From assembly GCF_900112185.1 (NCBI RefSeq), contig NZ_FOKP01000001.1:310001-374000 (forward strand): DNA of 64,000 nt. The letters run 5' to 3'. Both the position numbers and the translations under genes were made by a program. This document shows, in pieces, positions 48,958 through 56,568 of this stretch; within the stretch, counting starts at the first letter, position 1; the number at the start of each line of letters is the position of its first letter. The DNA comes from Allobosea sp. CRIB-10 (GTDB lineage Bacteria > Pseudomonadota > Alphaproteobacteria > Rhizobiales > Beijerinckiaceae). Below the pieces are notes generated by a model. That model saw nothing but the letters and a program-made list of their open reading frames with translations, was not told the DNA's origin and searched no databases.

Positions 48958-49596
48958 TCAATCGGCCAGATCGGCGAGCCCCGCCCGCCTGACGCCGAGC
49001 GCCGTCATCTCGGCCCAGGCGCGGTCGAGCGAGCCGTCGAGATCGATGGCGCGGCAAGCCTCCTCGATGACAATCGTCTCGAAACCGTGGCGGGCCGCGT
49101 CCTGCGCCGTCCAGTTCACGCAGAAATCGGTGGCGAGGCCAGCCACCACGACGCGTGCGATGCCCCGTTCCTTGAGATAGCCGGCGAGGCCTGTCGGCGT
49201 GGTGCGGTCGGCCTCGACGAAGCCGGAATAGCTGTCGACCTCGCGGCGGCAGCCCTTGCGGATCACCGCCTGCGCGATGCTGAGGTCGAGCCCAGAATGG
49301 AACGCCGCGCCCGCACTGCCCTGCACGCAATGCTCCGGCCAGAGGACCTGCGTGCCATAGGGCATCGCGATCGTCTCGAACGGAACCTTGCCCGGATGGC
49401 TCGACGCGAAGGACGAATGCCCGGCCGGATGCCAGTCCTGCGTCAGCACGACCGTGGCGAAGCGCCGGCCGAGTTCGTTGACGAGCGGGGCGATCTCGTC
49501 GCCGCCCGCGACGGCCAGGCTGCCGCCGGGGCAGAAATCGTTCTGGACGTCGATGACGATCAGCGCGGTCCTGGCATCGATCACGGGCTTGCTCAC
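48958..49596 (-). CDS. pncA: Nicotinamidase
   Basis: This 212-residue isochorismatase-fold enzyme converts nicotinamide to nicotinate for NAD recycling. The catalytic triad is visible: D16 (IVIDVQNDFCPGGSLAV), K114 (VIRKGCRREVDSYSGF) and C159 (ATDFCVNWTAQDA). The metal ligands D54, H56 and H60 form TQDWHPAGHSSF, which separates pncA from other isochorismatases. Its start overlaps the FkbM gene stop by four bases, so the two are co-translated, and its stop lies 8 bp from the convergent GGDEF gene. Confidence 0.95.
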   Translation of the reverse strand: MSKPVIDARTALIVIDVQNDFCPGGSLAVAGGDEIAPLVNELGRRFATVVLTQDWHPAGHSSFASSHPGKVPFETIAMPYGTQVLWPEHCVQGSAGAAFHSGLDLSIAQAVIRKGCRREVDSYSGFVEADRTTPTGLAGYLKERGIARVVVAGLATDFCVNWTAQDAARHGFETIVIEEACRAIDLDGSLDRAWAEMTALGVRRAGLADLAD

Positions 49597-50321
49597 GCTG
49601 ACGCTGCTGCGGTCCGCGTCATCCGCGTGATGCCCTTGCGGGCGGCGAACATGCGGCCATAGACGTCGCCGGCGAGATCGGGCCGGTAGCAGCGCTGTTC
49701 GAGCAGCGGGTCCCAGATATGCTCGACCGTGTCGATCAGCTCGAAATCGGCGTTAAGCCGCGCCTCCAATTGCACGCGATTCTTGCGGTTCTGGTATTCG
49801 AGCAGCACCAGCGAGGTCTTCGACAGGTCGAGATGGTCGAGCACGTCGCCCTCGCCGCCCTCGATGTCGATCTTGACGATATCGGCCGAAGGCAGCCTCG
49901 CCGGATCGACCACCGCGACCTCGTAGCGCTCGACCATGGCATCGGCGACGAAAGTGTCGCCGGCATAGGAGGCGAGCCCAGATTCACCGTCGCCGGCAAA
50001 GCGGCTGAGGAAGGTCGCGGTCGTCTGACCGCCGGGAAAGAGCGCGGCATTGACCGTGACGATGTCGCGGCGCCGGTCGGTGTTGCGCTTCAGGAGTTCA
50101 TAGGTGCCCGGATGCGGCTCGTAGGAGGTCACGGTGCTGCCCGGCCAGCGCGCGCTCGCCCAGAGCGCGAAGGAGCCGACATTGGCGCCGATGTCGAGGA
50201 TGTCGAGGCCGACACCGTCGAAGCCGCATTCGTATTCGCCCTCGAGCACGTCCTTGATCGCCCAATGCATCGCATCGGGCACGGCAAGGCACATCGGAAT
50301 GCGCGCGACGTATTGCTTCAT
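49593..50321 (-). CDS. FkbM family methyltransferase
   Basis: The protein has 242 residues. The ATG at 50321 (MKQYVARIPMCLAVPDAMHW) has a GGGGGAGAGA ribosome-binding site. The SAM-binding motif LDILDIGANVGSFALWAS is near residue 40, then VTSYEPHPGTYELLKRNT, ADIVKIDIEGGEGDVL and SLVLLEYQN, all typical of FkbM. The substrate (sugar, peptide or lipid hydroxyl) is unknown. It is coupled to pncA by a 4-bp overlap. A family-B palindromic repeat separates it from dnaE. Confidence 0.9.
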   Translation of the reverse strand: MKQYVARIPMCLAVPDAMHWAIKDVLEGEYECGFDGVGLDILDIGANVGSFALWASARWPGSTVTSYEPHPGTYELLKRNTDRRRDIVTVNAALFPGGQTTATFLSRFAGDGESGLASYAGDTFVADAMVERYEVAVVDPARLPSADIVKIDIEGGEGDVLDHLDLSKTSLVLLEYQNRKNRVQLEARLNADFELIDTVEHIWDPLLEQRCYRPDLAGDVYGRMFAARKGITRMTRTAAASA

Positions 50322-50422
50322 TCTCTCCCCCAGGCATCGCCGGCCATCTCCGCGGCCGGCTTCGGCACATCTGACGCCGCAGCAGCTTGCGGCGCAAGCT
50401 CGGGCATTCCGTACCCCCTCAA

Positions 50423-50534
50423 CCCTCATCCTGAGGAACCGCGAGGCGGCGTCTCGAAGGATGCTCCAGCTGGTTTCGGAGCCTCCTGGACCCTCCTTCG
50501 AGACGCGAGCTGTGCTCGCTCCTCAGGATGAGGG
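50423..50534. repeat. 112-bp palindromic repeat, family B, copy 2
   Basis: The outer arms CCCTCATCCTGAGGA and TCCTCAGGATGAGGG are perfect complements. The inner arms GCGTCTCGAAGGATG and CCTTCGAGACGCGAG also pair, and AGCTGGTTTCGGAGCCTC lies in the middle. The same arms form the copy at 42966-43082. It lies between the FkbM start and the dnaE stop. Confidence 0.85.
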
Positions 50535-50556
50535 CTGAGAAGAGGGTCAAGGCCGG

Positions 50557-53500
50557 TCAGCGCAGCTCGACCTCCATGACCCCGGGCGCGGTGCGCAACG
50601 CATTGGCCAGCTGCTGGCTGACCGGATAACGCCCGGGCAATTCGATCTCGACCAGTTGGGCACCGTCGTCGAGAAGCATCATCAGCGAGATCTTGCCGTC
50701 GGCGCGCACGCCGTCGCGCGGCTTCACCCGCTCGGCGATCGAATTGAGCGCCTTGTCGTCGCGCAAATGGATCAAGAGATCCTGCTTCTGCCGCCCGGCG
50801 AGTTCGTCGAGCCGCTCGACATCCTCGATGCGCGGACGAACCTCTTCGCCGTCGAGCACAGCCGAAAGCCGGACCACCAGCGCCGCACCGGGTTCGAGCA
50901 GGTCGCGATAGCGCTGCAGGCCCTCCGAGAACAGGATCGCCTCGAACTGCCCGGTGGGATCGGAGAGCTGGACGATGCCCATCTTGTTGCCGGACTTGGT
51001 CCGCCGCTCCGACCTGTCGATGACGGAGGCGGCGACCTTGGCGATCGAGGTGCCCTTCGACCTGACGGCACGGGCGAAGTCGGCATAGCTTTGAACCTTC
51101 AACCGCTTCAGCACATGCTCGTAATCGTCGAGCGGGTGGCCGGAGAGGAAGAAGCCGACCGCCTCGTGCTCGCGCCGCAATCGCTCGGCCGGGGCCCAGG
51201 GCTCGAAGGGCGGGATGCGGAAGGCTTCGGCCACGCCGCCGCCACCGAAGAGCTCGGACTGGCCGCCCTCGGCCGCCTCGCGGGTGCGGTTCGACAACGC
51301 CAGCATGCCGTCGACCGCCGCCATCGCCTTGGCCCGCTCCGGCTCGATCTCGTCGAGCGTGCCCGCTGAGATCAGCGCCTCGATCGTGCGCCGATTGACC
51401 AGGCGCGTATCGATCCTTCGCGCGAAATCGGCGAGGTCCCGGAACGGTCCTTCCTTGGCTCGCGCCGCGATGATCGACTCCACCGCGGCCCGGCCGACCC
51501 CCTTGATCGCGCCGAGCGCATAGCGGATCGCGCCGTCGGCGACGTCGAAGTCGACGCCGGAGCGGTTGATCGAGGGACGCTCGACCTTGATGCCGAGCCG
51601 CTCGGCCTCGCGCCTGAATTCCGAGAGCTTGTCGGTGTTGCCGATGTCGAGCGTCATCGACGCCGCCATGAACTCGACCGGGTAATTGGCCTTCAGATAG
51701 GCGGTCTGGAAGGCGACGACGGCATAGGCCGCCGCGTGGCTCTTGTTGAAGCCGTAGTCGGCGAACTTCGCCAGAAGATCGAAGATCTCGGAGGCCAGGT
51801 CCTTCTTCAGGCCGGCCTCGATCGCGCCCTTCACGAAACGGTCGCGCTGGGCGTCCATCTCGGCCTTGATCTTCTTGCCCATGGCGCGGCGCAGCAGGTC
51901 GGCTTCGCCGAGCGAATAGCCCGACAGCGCCTGCGCCACCTGCATCACCTGTTCCTGGTAGACGATGATGCCATGCGTCTCGGACAGGAACGGCTCCATG
52001 CCGGGATGGAGATAGGTCGGCTCCTCCAGCCCGAGCTTGCGGCGGCAATAGGTCGGGATGTTGTCCATCGGGCCGGGACGGTAGAGCGCCACCAGCGCGA
52101 TCAGGTCCTCGATCCGGTCGGCCTTCATCTCGACCAGCGCCTTGCGCATGCCGACCGATTCCACCTGGAACACGCCGACTGTCTCGCCGCGCGCCAGCAT
52201 CTCGTAGGTCTTGGGATCGTCGAAGGGCAATTGCGCCAGATCGACCGAAATGCCGCGCTGGGCGATCAATTGCACCGCGATGGTCAGCGTCGTCAGCGTC
52301 TTCAGGCCGAGGAAGTCGAACTTCACCAGCCCGGCCTGCTCGACCCATTTCATGTTGAACTGGGTGACGCGCATGCCGGTGCGCGGATCGACCGAGAGCG
52401 CGACGAGCTGCTCCAGCGGCCGATCGCCGATGACGACGCCGGCGGCGTGGGTCGAGGCGTGACGGTGCAGGCCTTCGAGCTTCTGGGCGATCTCGAGCAG
52501 GCGCCCGACCACCGGCTCCTCGGCCGCCGCCTCCTGCAGCTTCGGCTCGCCGGCGATCGCTTCCGGCAGCGTGATCGGCTTGGCCGGGTTCTGCGGCACC
52601 AGCTTGGTCAGCTTGTCGACCTGGCCGTAGGGCATTTCCAGAACGCGGCCGACATCGCGCAGCACGCCGCGCGCCTGCAAGGTGCCGAAGGTGATGATCT
52701 GGGCGACGCGTTCCTCGCCATAGCGATGCTTGACGTACTCGATCACCTCTTCACGCCGGTACTGGCAGAAGTCGATGTCGAAGTCCGGCATCGAGACGCG
52801 GTCGGGATTGAGGAAGCGCTCGAACAACAGGCCGAAGCGCAAAGGATCGACGTCGGTGATGGTCAGCGCATAGGCGACGAGCGAGCCCGCGCCCGAGCCA
52901 CGGCCCGGCCCGACCGGGATGTCCTGCGCCTTGGCCCATTTGATGAAGTCCGAGACGATCAGAAAGTAGCCCGGGAATTTCATCCGGGTGATGATCGAGA
53001 GCTCGAAATCGAGGCGCTTGTCATAGGCCTCGACCGTGAAGCCCTCGGCCGGGCCGTGCTTGGCCAGCCGCGCCGCAAGGCCCGCGCGCGCCTGCGCTTC
53101 CAGCTCCTCGGCTTCGTCGCGGCCTTCCTTGCCGAAGCGCGGCAGGATCGGCTTGCGCGTGCCGACGCGCCAGGCGCAGCGCCGGGCGATCTCGACCGTC
53201 GAGGCCAGCGCCTCCGGCAGGTCGGCGAAGCGCCGCTTCATCTCCTCGCGGCTTGCGAAATAATGCGCCGGCGACACCCGCCGCCGCTCGCCATCCGAGA
53301 GCAGACGCCCGGCCGCCACGGCAAGCAGCGCGTCATGCGCCTCGAAATCCGCAGGCTTGCCGAAGAAGGGCTCATTGGTGGCGACGATCGGCAGGTCGTT
53401 GTCATAGGCGAGCCTGAGCAGGCCGGCCTCGACCGCCGGCCCGTCCTCGCGCTCATGGCGCTGGATCTCGACATAGAGCCGGTCGCCGAAGATCGCCGTA

Positions 53501-54024
53501 AGGCGCTTCAGGCGCGCTTCCGCCTGTGCCGGCTGGCCGGCGCGCAGGGCGAGGTCGAGCGGCCCGCCCGCTCCACCGGTCAGGGCAATTATATCGTTGT
53601 GATAGGCTGCAAGATGATCGATGCTCGCGACAGGGCTGCCGCCGGAGGCAGCGAGGCAGGCCTCCGTCACCAGCTTCATCAGATTGCCGTAGCCGGCCTC
53701 GCTGGTCGCCAGCAGCACGAGATGTGGCGTCACGCTCTGGAGCGGCTTGCGCCCGCTTGTGTCCTCATCGGCGAAGTCGACCGAAAGCTGCACGCCGGCG
53801 ATCGGCTGGATGCCCGCTCCCGCAAGCTTCTCGGAGAATTCGAGCGCACCGAACAGGTTGTTGGTGTCGGTCAGCGCCATGGCCGGCTGGCCGTCGCCGG
53901 CGGCGAGCTTGGCGAGCGCGCCGACCTGGATCGCGCCTTCGAGCAGCGAGTAGCTCGAATGGACATGCAGATGGACGAAGCCAACCTCGTCCTGAACCTG
54001 TGTAACGTCTTTGCGGTCGGTCAT
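50557..54024 (-). CDS. dnaE: DNA polymerase III alpha subunit (DnaE1)
   Basis: The enzyme has 1155 residues from the ATG at 54024, which has a GGAGGG ribosome-binding site 5 bp upstream. The N-terminal PHP domain starts FVHLHVHSSYSLLEGAIQ. The palm has GPGRGSGAGSLVAYALTI and the catalytic MPDFDIDFCQYRREEV near residue 410. Later come KSHAAAYAVVAFQTAYLKA, a helix-hairpin-helix segment (IKGVGRAAVESIIAA) and an OB-fold region. Full length and the C-terminal domains indicate the replicative DnaE1, not the SOS-induced DnaE2. The SOS-type small gene lies 185 bp upstream on the same strand. Confidence 0.97.
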   Translation of the reverse strand: MTDRKDVTQVQDEVGFVHLHVHSSYSLLEGAIQVGALAKLAAGDGQPAMALTDTNNLFGALEFSEKLAGAGIQPIAGVQLSVDFADEDTSGRKPLQSVTPHLVLLATSEAGYGNLMKLVTEACLAASGGSPVASIDHLAAYHNDIIALTGGAGGPLDLALRAGQPAQAEARLKRLTAIFGDRLYVEIQRHEREDGPAVEAGLLRLAYDNDLPIVATNEPFFGKPADFEAHDALLAVAAGRLLSDGERRRVSPAHYFASREEMKRRFADLPEALASTVEIARRCAWRVGTRKPILPRFGKEGRDEAEELEAQARAGLAARLAKHGPAEGFTVEAYDKRLDFELSIITRMKFPGYFLIVSDFIKWAKAQDIPVGPGRGSGAGSLVAYALTITDVDPLRFGLLFERFLNPDRVSMPDFDIDFCQYRREEVIEYVKHRYGEERVAQIITFGTLQARGVLRDVGRVLEMPYGQVDKLTKLVPQNPAKPITLPEAIAGEPKLQEAAAEEPVVGRLLEIAQKLEGLHRHASTHAAGVVIGDRPLEQLVALSVDPRTGMRVTQFNMKWVEQAGLVKFDFLGLKTLTTLTIAVQLIAQRGISVDLAQLPFDDPKTYEMLARGETVGVFQVESVGMRKALVEMKADRIEDLIALVALYRPGPMDNIPTYCRRKLGLEEPTYLHPGMEPFLSETHGIIVYQEQVMQVAQALSGYSLGEADLLRRAMGKKIKAEMDAQRDRFVKGAIEAGLKKDLASEIFDLLAKFADYGFNKSHAAAYAVVAFQTAYLKANYPVEFMAASMTLDIGNTDKLSEFRREAERLGIKVERPSINRSGVDFDVADGAIRYALGAIKGVGRAAVESIIAARAKEGPFRDLADFARRIDTRLVNRRTIEALISAGTLDEIEPERAKAMAAVDGMLALSNRTREAAEGGQSELFGGGGVAEAFRIPPFEPWAPAERLRREHEAVGFFLSGHPLDDYEHVLKRLKVQSYADFARAVRSKGTSIAKVAASVIDRSERRTKSGNKMGIVQLSDPTGQFEAILFSEGLQRYRDLLEPGAALVVRLSAVLDGEEVRPRIEDVERLDELAGRQKQDLLIHLRDDKALNSIAERVKPRDGVRADGKISLMMLLDDGAQLVEIELPGRYPVSQQLANALRTAPGVMEVELR

Positions 54025-54209
54025 CGCGCCCTCCGGCACGCCGTCCGTTCAGCCGATGGGCCGAGCGAGAGGACCTGCGCCGATTCTTGATCCCAGGAGC
54101 ATGCTCCGAACCGCTTATTGCGCGCCATCCCTGCCCGGTCGAGCCGCCCCATTTGCGAGGCTGTGGATGCCGTCGCGCACGGCATGCAACTCCGCTCGCA
54201 AGGAACCGC

Positions 54210-54320
54210 TCAGACATGCGGCCCAGAAGCCAGCGCAGCCCAGACCCAGATCATTCCAACGAAGAGCGCGAGTGCCAGGAACTCCACGGCTCCGGCCATC
54301 AGCTTGCGGGCAATCACCAT
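54210..54320 (-). CDS. 36-aa single-span membrane peptide under a LexA-type promoter
   Basis: This short gene reads MVIARKLMAGAVEFLAL onward and ends ASGPHV. One hydrophobic helix (about residues 8-32, including ALFVGMIWVWAALA) follows a basic N-terminus, giving an N-in membrane topology. A GGAGAT ribosome-binding site lies 8 bp upstream of the ATG. The promoter 15 bp upstream has a perfect GAAC-N7-GAAC box touching the -10. Size, topology and regulation resemble the SOS-induced division inhibitor SidA of Caulobacter, but I make no homology claim. Another frame over the same bases lacks such features. dnaE follows on the same strand. Confidence 0.72.
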   Translation of the reverse strand: MVIARKLMAGAVEFLALALFVGMIWVWAALASGPHV

Positions 54321-54334
54321 GTCCGATCTCCAAT

Positions 54335-54377
54335 GTTCTTTATATGTTCATATTAGTTTTTTATTTGTTCTCGTCAA
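54335..54377 (-). promoter_or_regulatory. SOS promoter with two LexA boxes
   Basis: Read on the minus strand: TTGACG (54372-54377), a 16-bp spacer, then TAATAT (54350-54355). A perfect GAAC-ATATAAA-GAAC box (54335-54349) follows directly and covers the expected start site. A one-mismatch GAAC-N7-AAAC box (54356-54370) fills the spacer. The stretch is strikingly A/T-rich for this genome. It drives the 36-aa peptide gene and could read on into dnaE. Confidence 0.82.
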
Positions 54378-54494
54378 TATCGCAAGGTCAGCGCTCATCA
54401 CGAGGTTCGGCACGCGGTTAACGCACGTTTACCCGAGCTGCAGAAGCGTTAACGGCAGCGCCGTCAACGGGCCGGAATCAGTTAGGGTTCGCCC

Positions 54495-55412
54495 ATGACC
54501 CCTTTTTCCGATCAGGCGCATCGCAAGCGCCGCGACGAGATGCTCGGCATCCTGCTCATGGCGACGGCGATGCTGATCATCCCGACCTCGGACGCCATCG
54601 CCAAATATCTCAGCGGCGGCCATTTGCCGGCCTTCCTCAGCTGGGTGCGCTATGTCGCGGCGCTCGGCTTCATCCTGCCGGTCGCGTTGCTCCAGCACGC
54701 ACGAGCGCCGGGACCGGCGCGCGCTCCAGCCTCGCAAGGGCGATACTGGCTCGCCCAGATCCTGCGGACCGCCTTTCTCGTCACGGCGATGACGCTGTAT
54801 TTCGTGGCGATCGCGCGCATTCCGCTGGCCGATGCGCTCGGTGCTTATTTCATCGCCCCGATCGCCGCGACCCTGCTCGCCGCGATCGCGCTGCGCGAGC
54901 GGCTCAACCGGCAAAAGCTGCTCGCGGCCGCGCTCGGCTTCGTCGGCGCCATCCTCGTCGTGCGTCCGGGGACCGAGACCAGCGCCGACACCTTGATCGC
55001 GCTCGTCTCCGGCTTCTGCATGGCCTGCTATCTGGTGCTGACGCGCGCCACCGCGCAGGATCGGCCGCCGGTGACGACGCTGGCGATCCAGCTTTCCCTC
55101 GGCATCCTGATGCTGCTGCCCTTCGCCCTGCTCGGCTGGACGATGCCGACGCGCGAGGGGCTGCTGCTGATCCTGCTGATGGGCCTCGTCTCGACGCTCA
55201 GCAACCTGATGACGATCAGCGCCTTCCGCCTGGCGCAGGTGCAGACGCTCTCGCCCTTCGTCTATCTCGAGCTGATCGGCGCGACCGCGCTGGGGTTCTT
55301 CATGTTCGGAGACTTGCCCTCACTGGCGACCTGGGCCGGAATCGCGGTCATCGTCGCAGCTGGGCTGATCGTCGCGACCGCACGCCCCGTAGCGCCGCCG
55401 GCGCAATCCTGA
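54495..55412 (+). CDS. EamA/DMT-family transporter
   Basis: This 305-residue inner-membrane protein has ten hydrophobic helices in two EamA repeats. The first has SDAIAKYLSGGHLPAFLSWV and ADALGAYFIAPIAATLLAAI; the second has LMTISAFRLAQVQTLSPFVY and LELIGATALGFFMFGD. The S-adenosylmethionine/RhaT-like branch of DMT exporters has this form. Substrate unknown. Its gene diverges from the small SOS gene and converges with the unrecognised gene at 55430-56209. Confidence 0.9.
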   Translation: MTPFSDQAHRKRRDEMLGILLMATAMLIIPTSDAIAKYLSGGHLPAFLSWVRYVAALGFILPVALLQHARAPGPARAPASQGRYWLAQILRTAFLVTAMTLYFVAIARIPLADALGAYFIAPIAATLLAAIALRERLNRQKLLAAALGFVGAILVVRPGTETSADTLIALVSGFCMACYLVLTRATAQDRPPVTTLAIQLSLGILMLLPFALLGWTMPTREGLLLILLMGLVSTLSNLMTISAFRLAQVQTLSPFVYLELIGATALGFFMFGDLPSLATWAGIAVIVAAGLIVATARPVAPPAQS

Positions 55413-55429
55413 CCGCCCGCTGCGGGACG

Positions 55430-56209
55430 CTATTTCACCAAGCTGCTCAGGGCGCTGACGATGGCGCGTGGCTCGATCTCGGTCGGTGTCTCGTCGAAGG
55501 CGGCGCGGTAGTAGTCGAGCATGCTGAGCTGCTCGAAATTGTTCCAGATTTCCTCGTCGTTCATCGCCTGGCTGCGCTCCTCGAGATTGAGGATCATGCC
55601 ATAATCCTCAGGCCCGGTGCCGTAGACCAATGGCGGCGGCAGCGGCTCGGAACGCAATTCGTTTTCCGCCGCGGCGATCGCCGCCTGCGCACCCGGCACC
55701 CAGACGCGATGATAGGCATTGCTGACATCGCGCTCGGGATCGCCCGTGCCGATCAGCACGGCGCGACAGGCTGCCGCGAACGCGTCGACCATGCCGTTGC
55801 GCTCGGCCAGCCGGTCGGCCGCGTTGTAGTTGGCGTGGATCGGATCGACATAGGCGAATTCGTTCTGCAGCAGCCGCGCCGGCTCGCCCTGCAGGAAGAG
55901 CCAGGGATGGGTGTTGTCGATCAGGATCTGGCCCGGCAGCAGATGCGCGGCCTGGTTCTCGCCCGAGGCGCTGAAGAACTGTTGCTCGGCGCCCTTGCAG
56001 GTCACGTTCGGATTGGGAGTCAGCGGCGGGCCCGGCCGGTCCGGCATCCGGATCGCCGCCATGTAGACCAGCACCTTGGCGAGGCGCGCATTGCGCGAGC
56101 GCCCGTGCCAAACGGCCTTGTCGGTGTCGGAAGAGAAGCGCTGCACCCTCAGCAGGCGGAAGCGCTCCTCGGCTGCGACAGCTCGGTCGGGAGAACGGCG
56201 ACGCCCCAT
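55430..56209 (-). CDS. Unrecognised protein coupled to a PAAR-like gene (T6SS effector candidate)
   Basis: The protein has 259 residues from the ATG at 56209, which starts 1 bp after the PAAR-like stop, so the two are almost certainly co-translated. I recognise no family. There is no signal peptide and no transmembrane segment. The N-terminus is very basic (GRRRSPDRAV). The middle holds NPNVTCKGAEQQFF, IDNTHPWLFLQGEPARLLQN and YNAADRLAERNGMVDAF. The C-terminal third is acidic (NDEEIWNNFEQLSMLDYY). Two cysteines lie far apart. Location beside a PAAR-like gene and divergent from tssK makes a T6SS cargo or adaptor plausible, but no catalytic motif is visible. Confidence 0.6.
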   Translation of the reverse strand: MGRRRSPDRAVAAEERFRLLRVQRFSSDTDKAVWHGRSRNARLAKVLVYMAAIRMPDRPGPPLTPNPNVTCKGAEQQFFSASGENQAAHLLPGQILIDNTHPWLFLQGEPARLLQNEFAYVDPIHANYNAADRLAERNGMVDAFAAACRAVLIGTGDPERDVSNAYHRVWVPGAQAAIAAAENELRSEPLPPPLVYGTGPEDYGMILNLEERSQAMNDEEIWNNFEQLSMLDYYRAAFDETPTEIEPRAIVSALSSLVK

Positions 56210-56210
56210 C

Positions 56211-56378
56211 TCAGTCGCCTGCGGTGACAGAGGGCTCGCGCATCGCTGTGACAAGACCGACGGGCAAGGCGAGTTTGCCTCCGATGATCACAAGAGGGCT
56301 TCCGAGCCCTGGCTGTAGCACGCCGGGCACAGGATGGATCGCGGGATCGAGAATGCGCGCGGCGGGATCTCTAGGCAT
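56211..56378 (-). CDS. Small PAAR-like protein (55 aa), T6SS tip candidate
   Basis: The protein starts MPRDPAARILDPAIHPVPG and continues PGLGSPLVIIGGKLALPVG. The 'AAR-x-x-DP-x-x-HP-x-PG ... PG-x-GSP-x-V-x-IGG' spacing is that of PAAR/DUF4150-like spike tips, but only about half of a usual 90-residue domain is present. An AAGGTG ribosome-binding site lies upstream of the ATG at 56378. The stop at 56211 is 1 bp from the next gene. PAAR proteins sharpen the VgrG spike and recruit effectors. It may be a minimal form or a truncated relic. Confidence 0.6.
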   Translation of the reverse strand: MPRDPAARILDPAIHPVPGVLQPGLGSPLVIIGGKLALPVGLVTAMREPSVTAGD

Positions 56379-56512
56379 CGGACACCTTCATGGCTCGCTC
56401 GGCCGGGAACTTCGCTCCCGCCGGCCGGGCAAGTCAACGAATCGACATGTCCCAGCGAAAACCGCCTTGTGGCAGGCAGAGGCAATCTTGCCCTCCCCCA
56501 TACGAATGGTGA

Positions 56513-56535
56513 CGCTCGGAAACGAGCTGTATAGT
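56513..56535 (+). promoter_or_regulatory. Candidate tssK promoter with dyad
   Basis: TATAGT at 56530-56535 is a good -10, 33 bp before tssK. A GCTCG-GAAA-CGAGC dyad (56514-56527) lies directly upstream, where an activator or repressor could bind. A GTGACG -35-like hexamer is spaced only 15 bp away, so the assignment is tentative. Confidence 0.35.
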
Positions 56536-56568
56536 GTCCAGCCTAGGCCTTGAGATAGCGAGAACCGG

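Noticed and set aside
50557..54024. SOS-induced error-prone polymerase DnaE2
   Set aside because: Length (1155 aa), the intact C-terminal regions and the absence of imuA/imuB neighbours fit the replicative DnaE1.
51736..54090. A 784-codon open frame on the plus strand over dnaE
   Set aside because: Antisense shadow of dnaE; no recognisable domain, and the minus strand has all DnaE motifs.
54115..54333. A 72-codon frame on the minus strand overlapping the small SOS gene
   Set aside because: Its start lies within the leader between the SOS box and the better ribosome-binding site. It has no hydrophobic or family pattern and a scattered composition. The 36-codon frame at 54210-54320 has the well-placed ribosome-binding site and a clean membrane helix.
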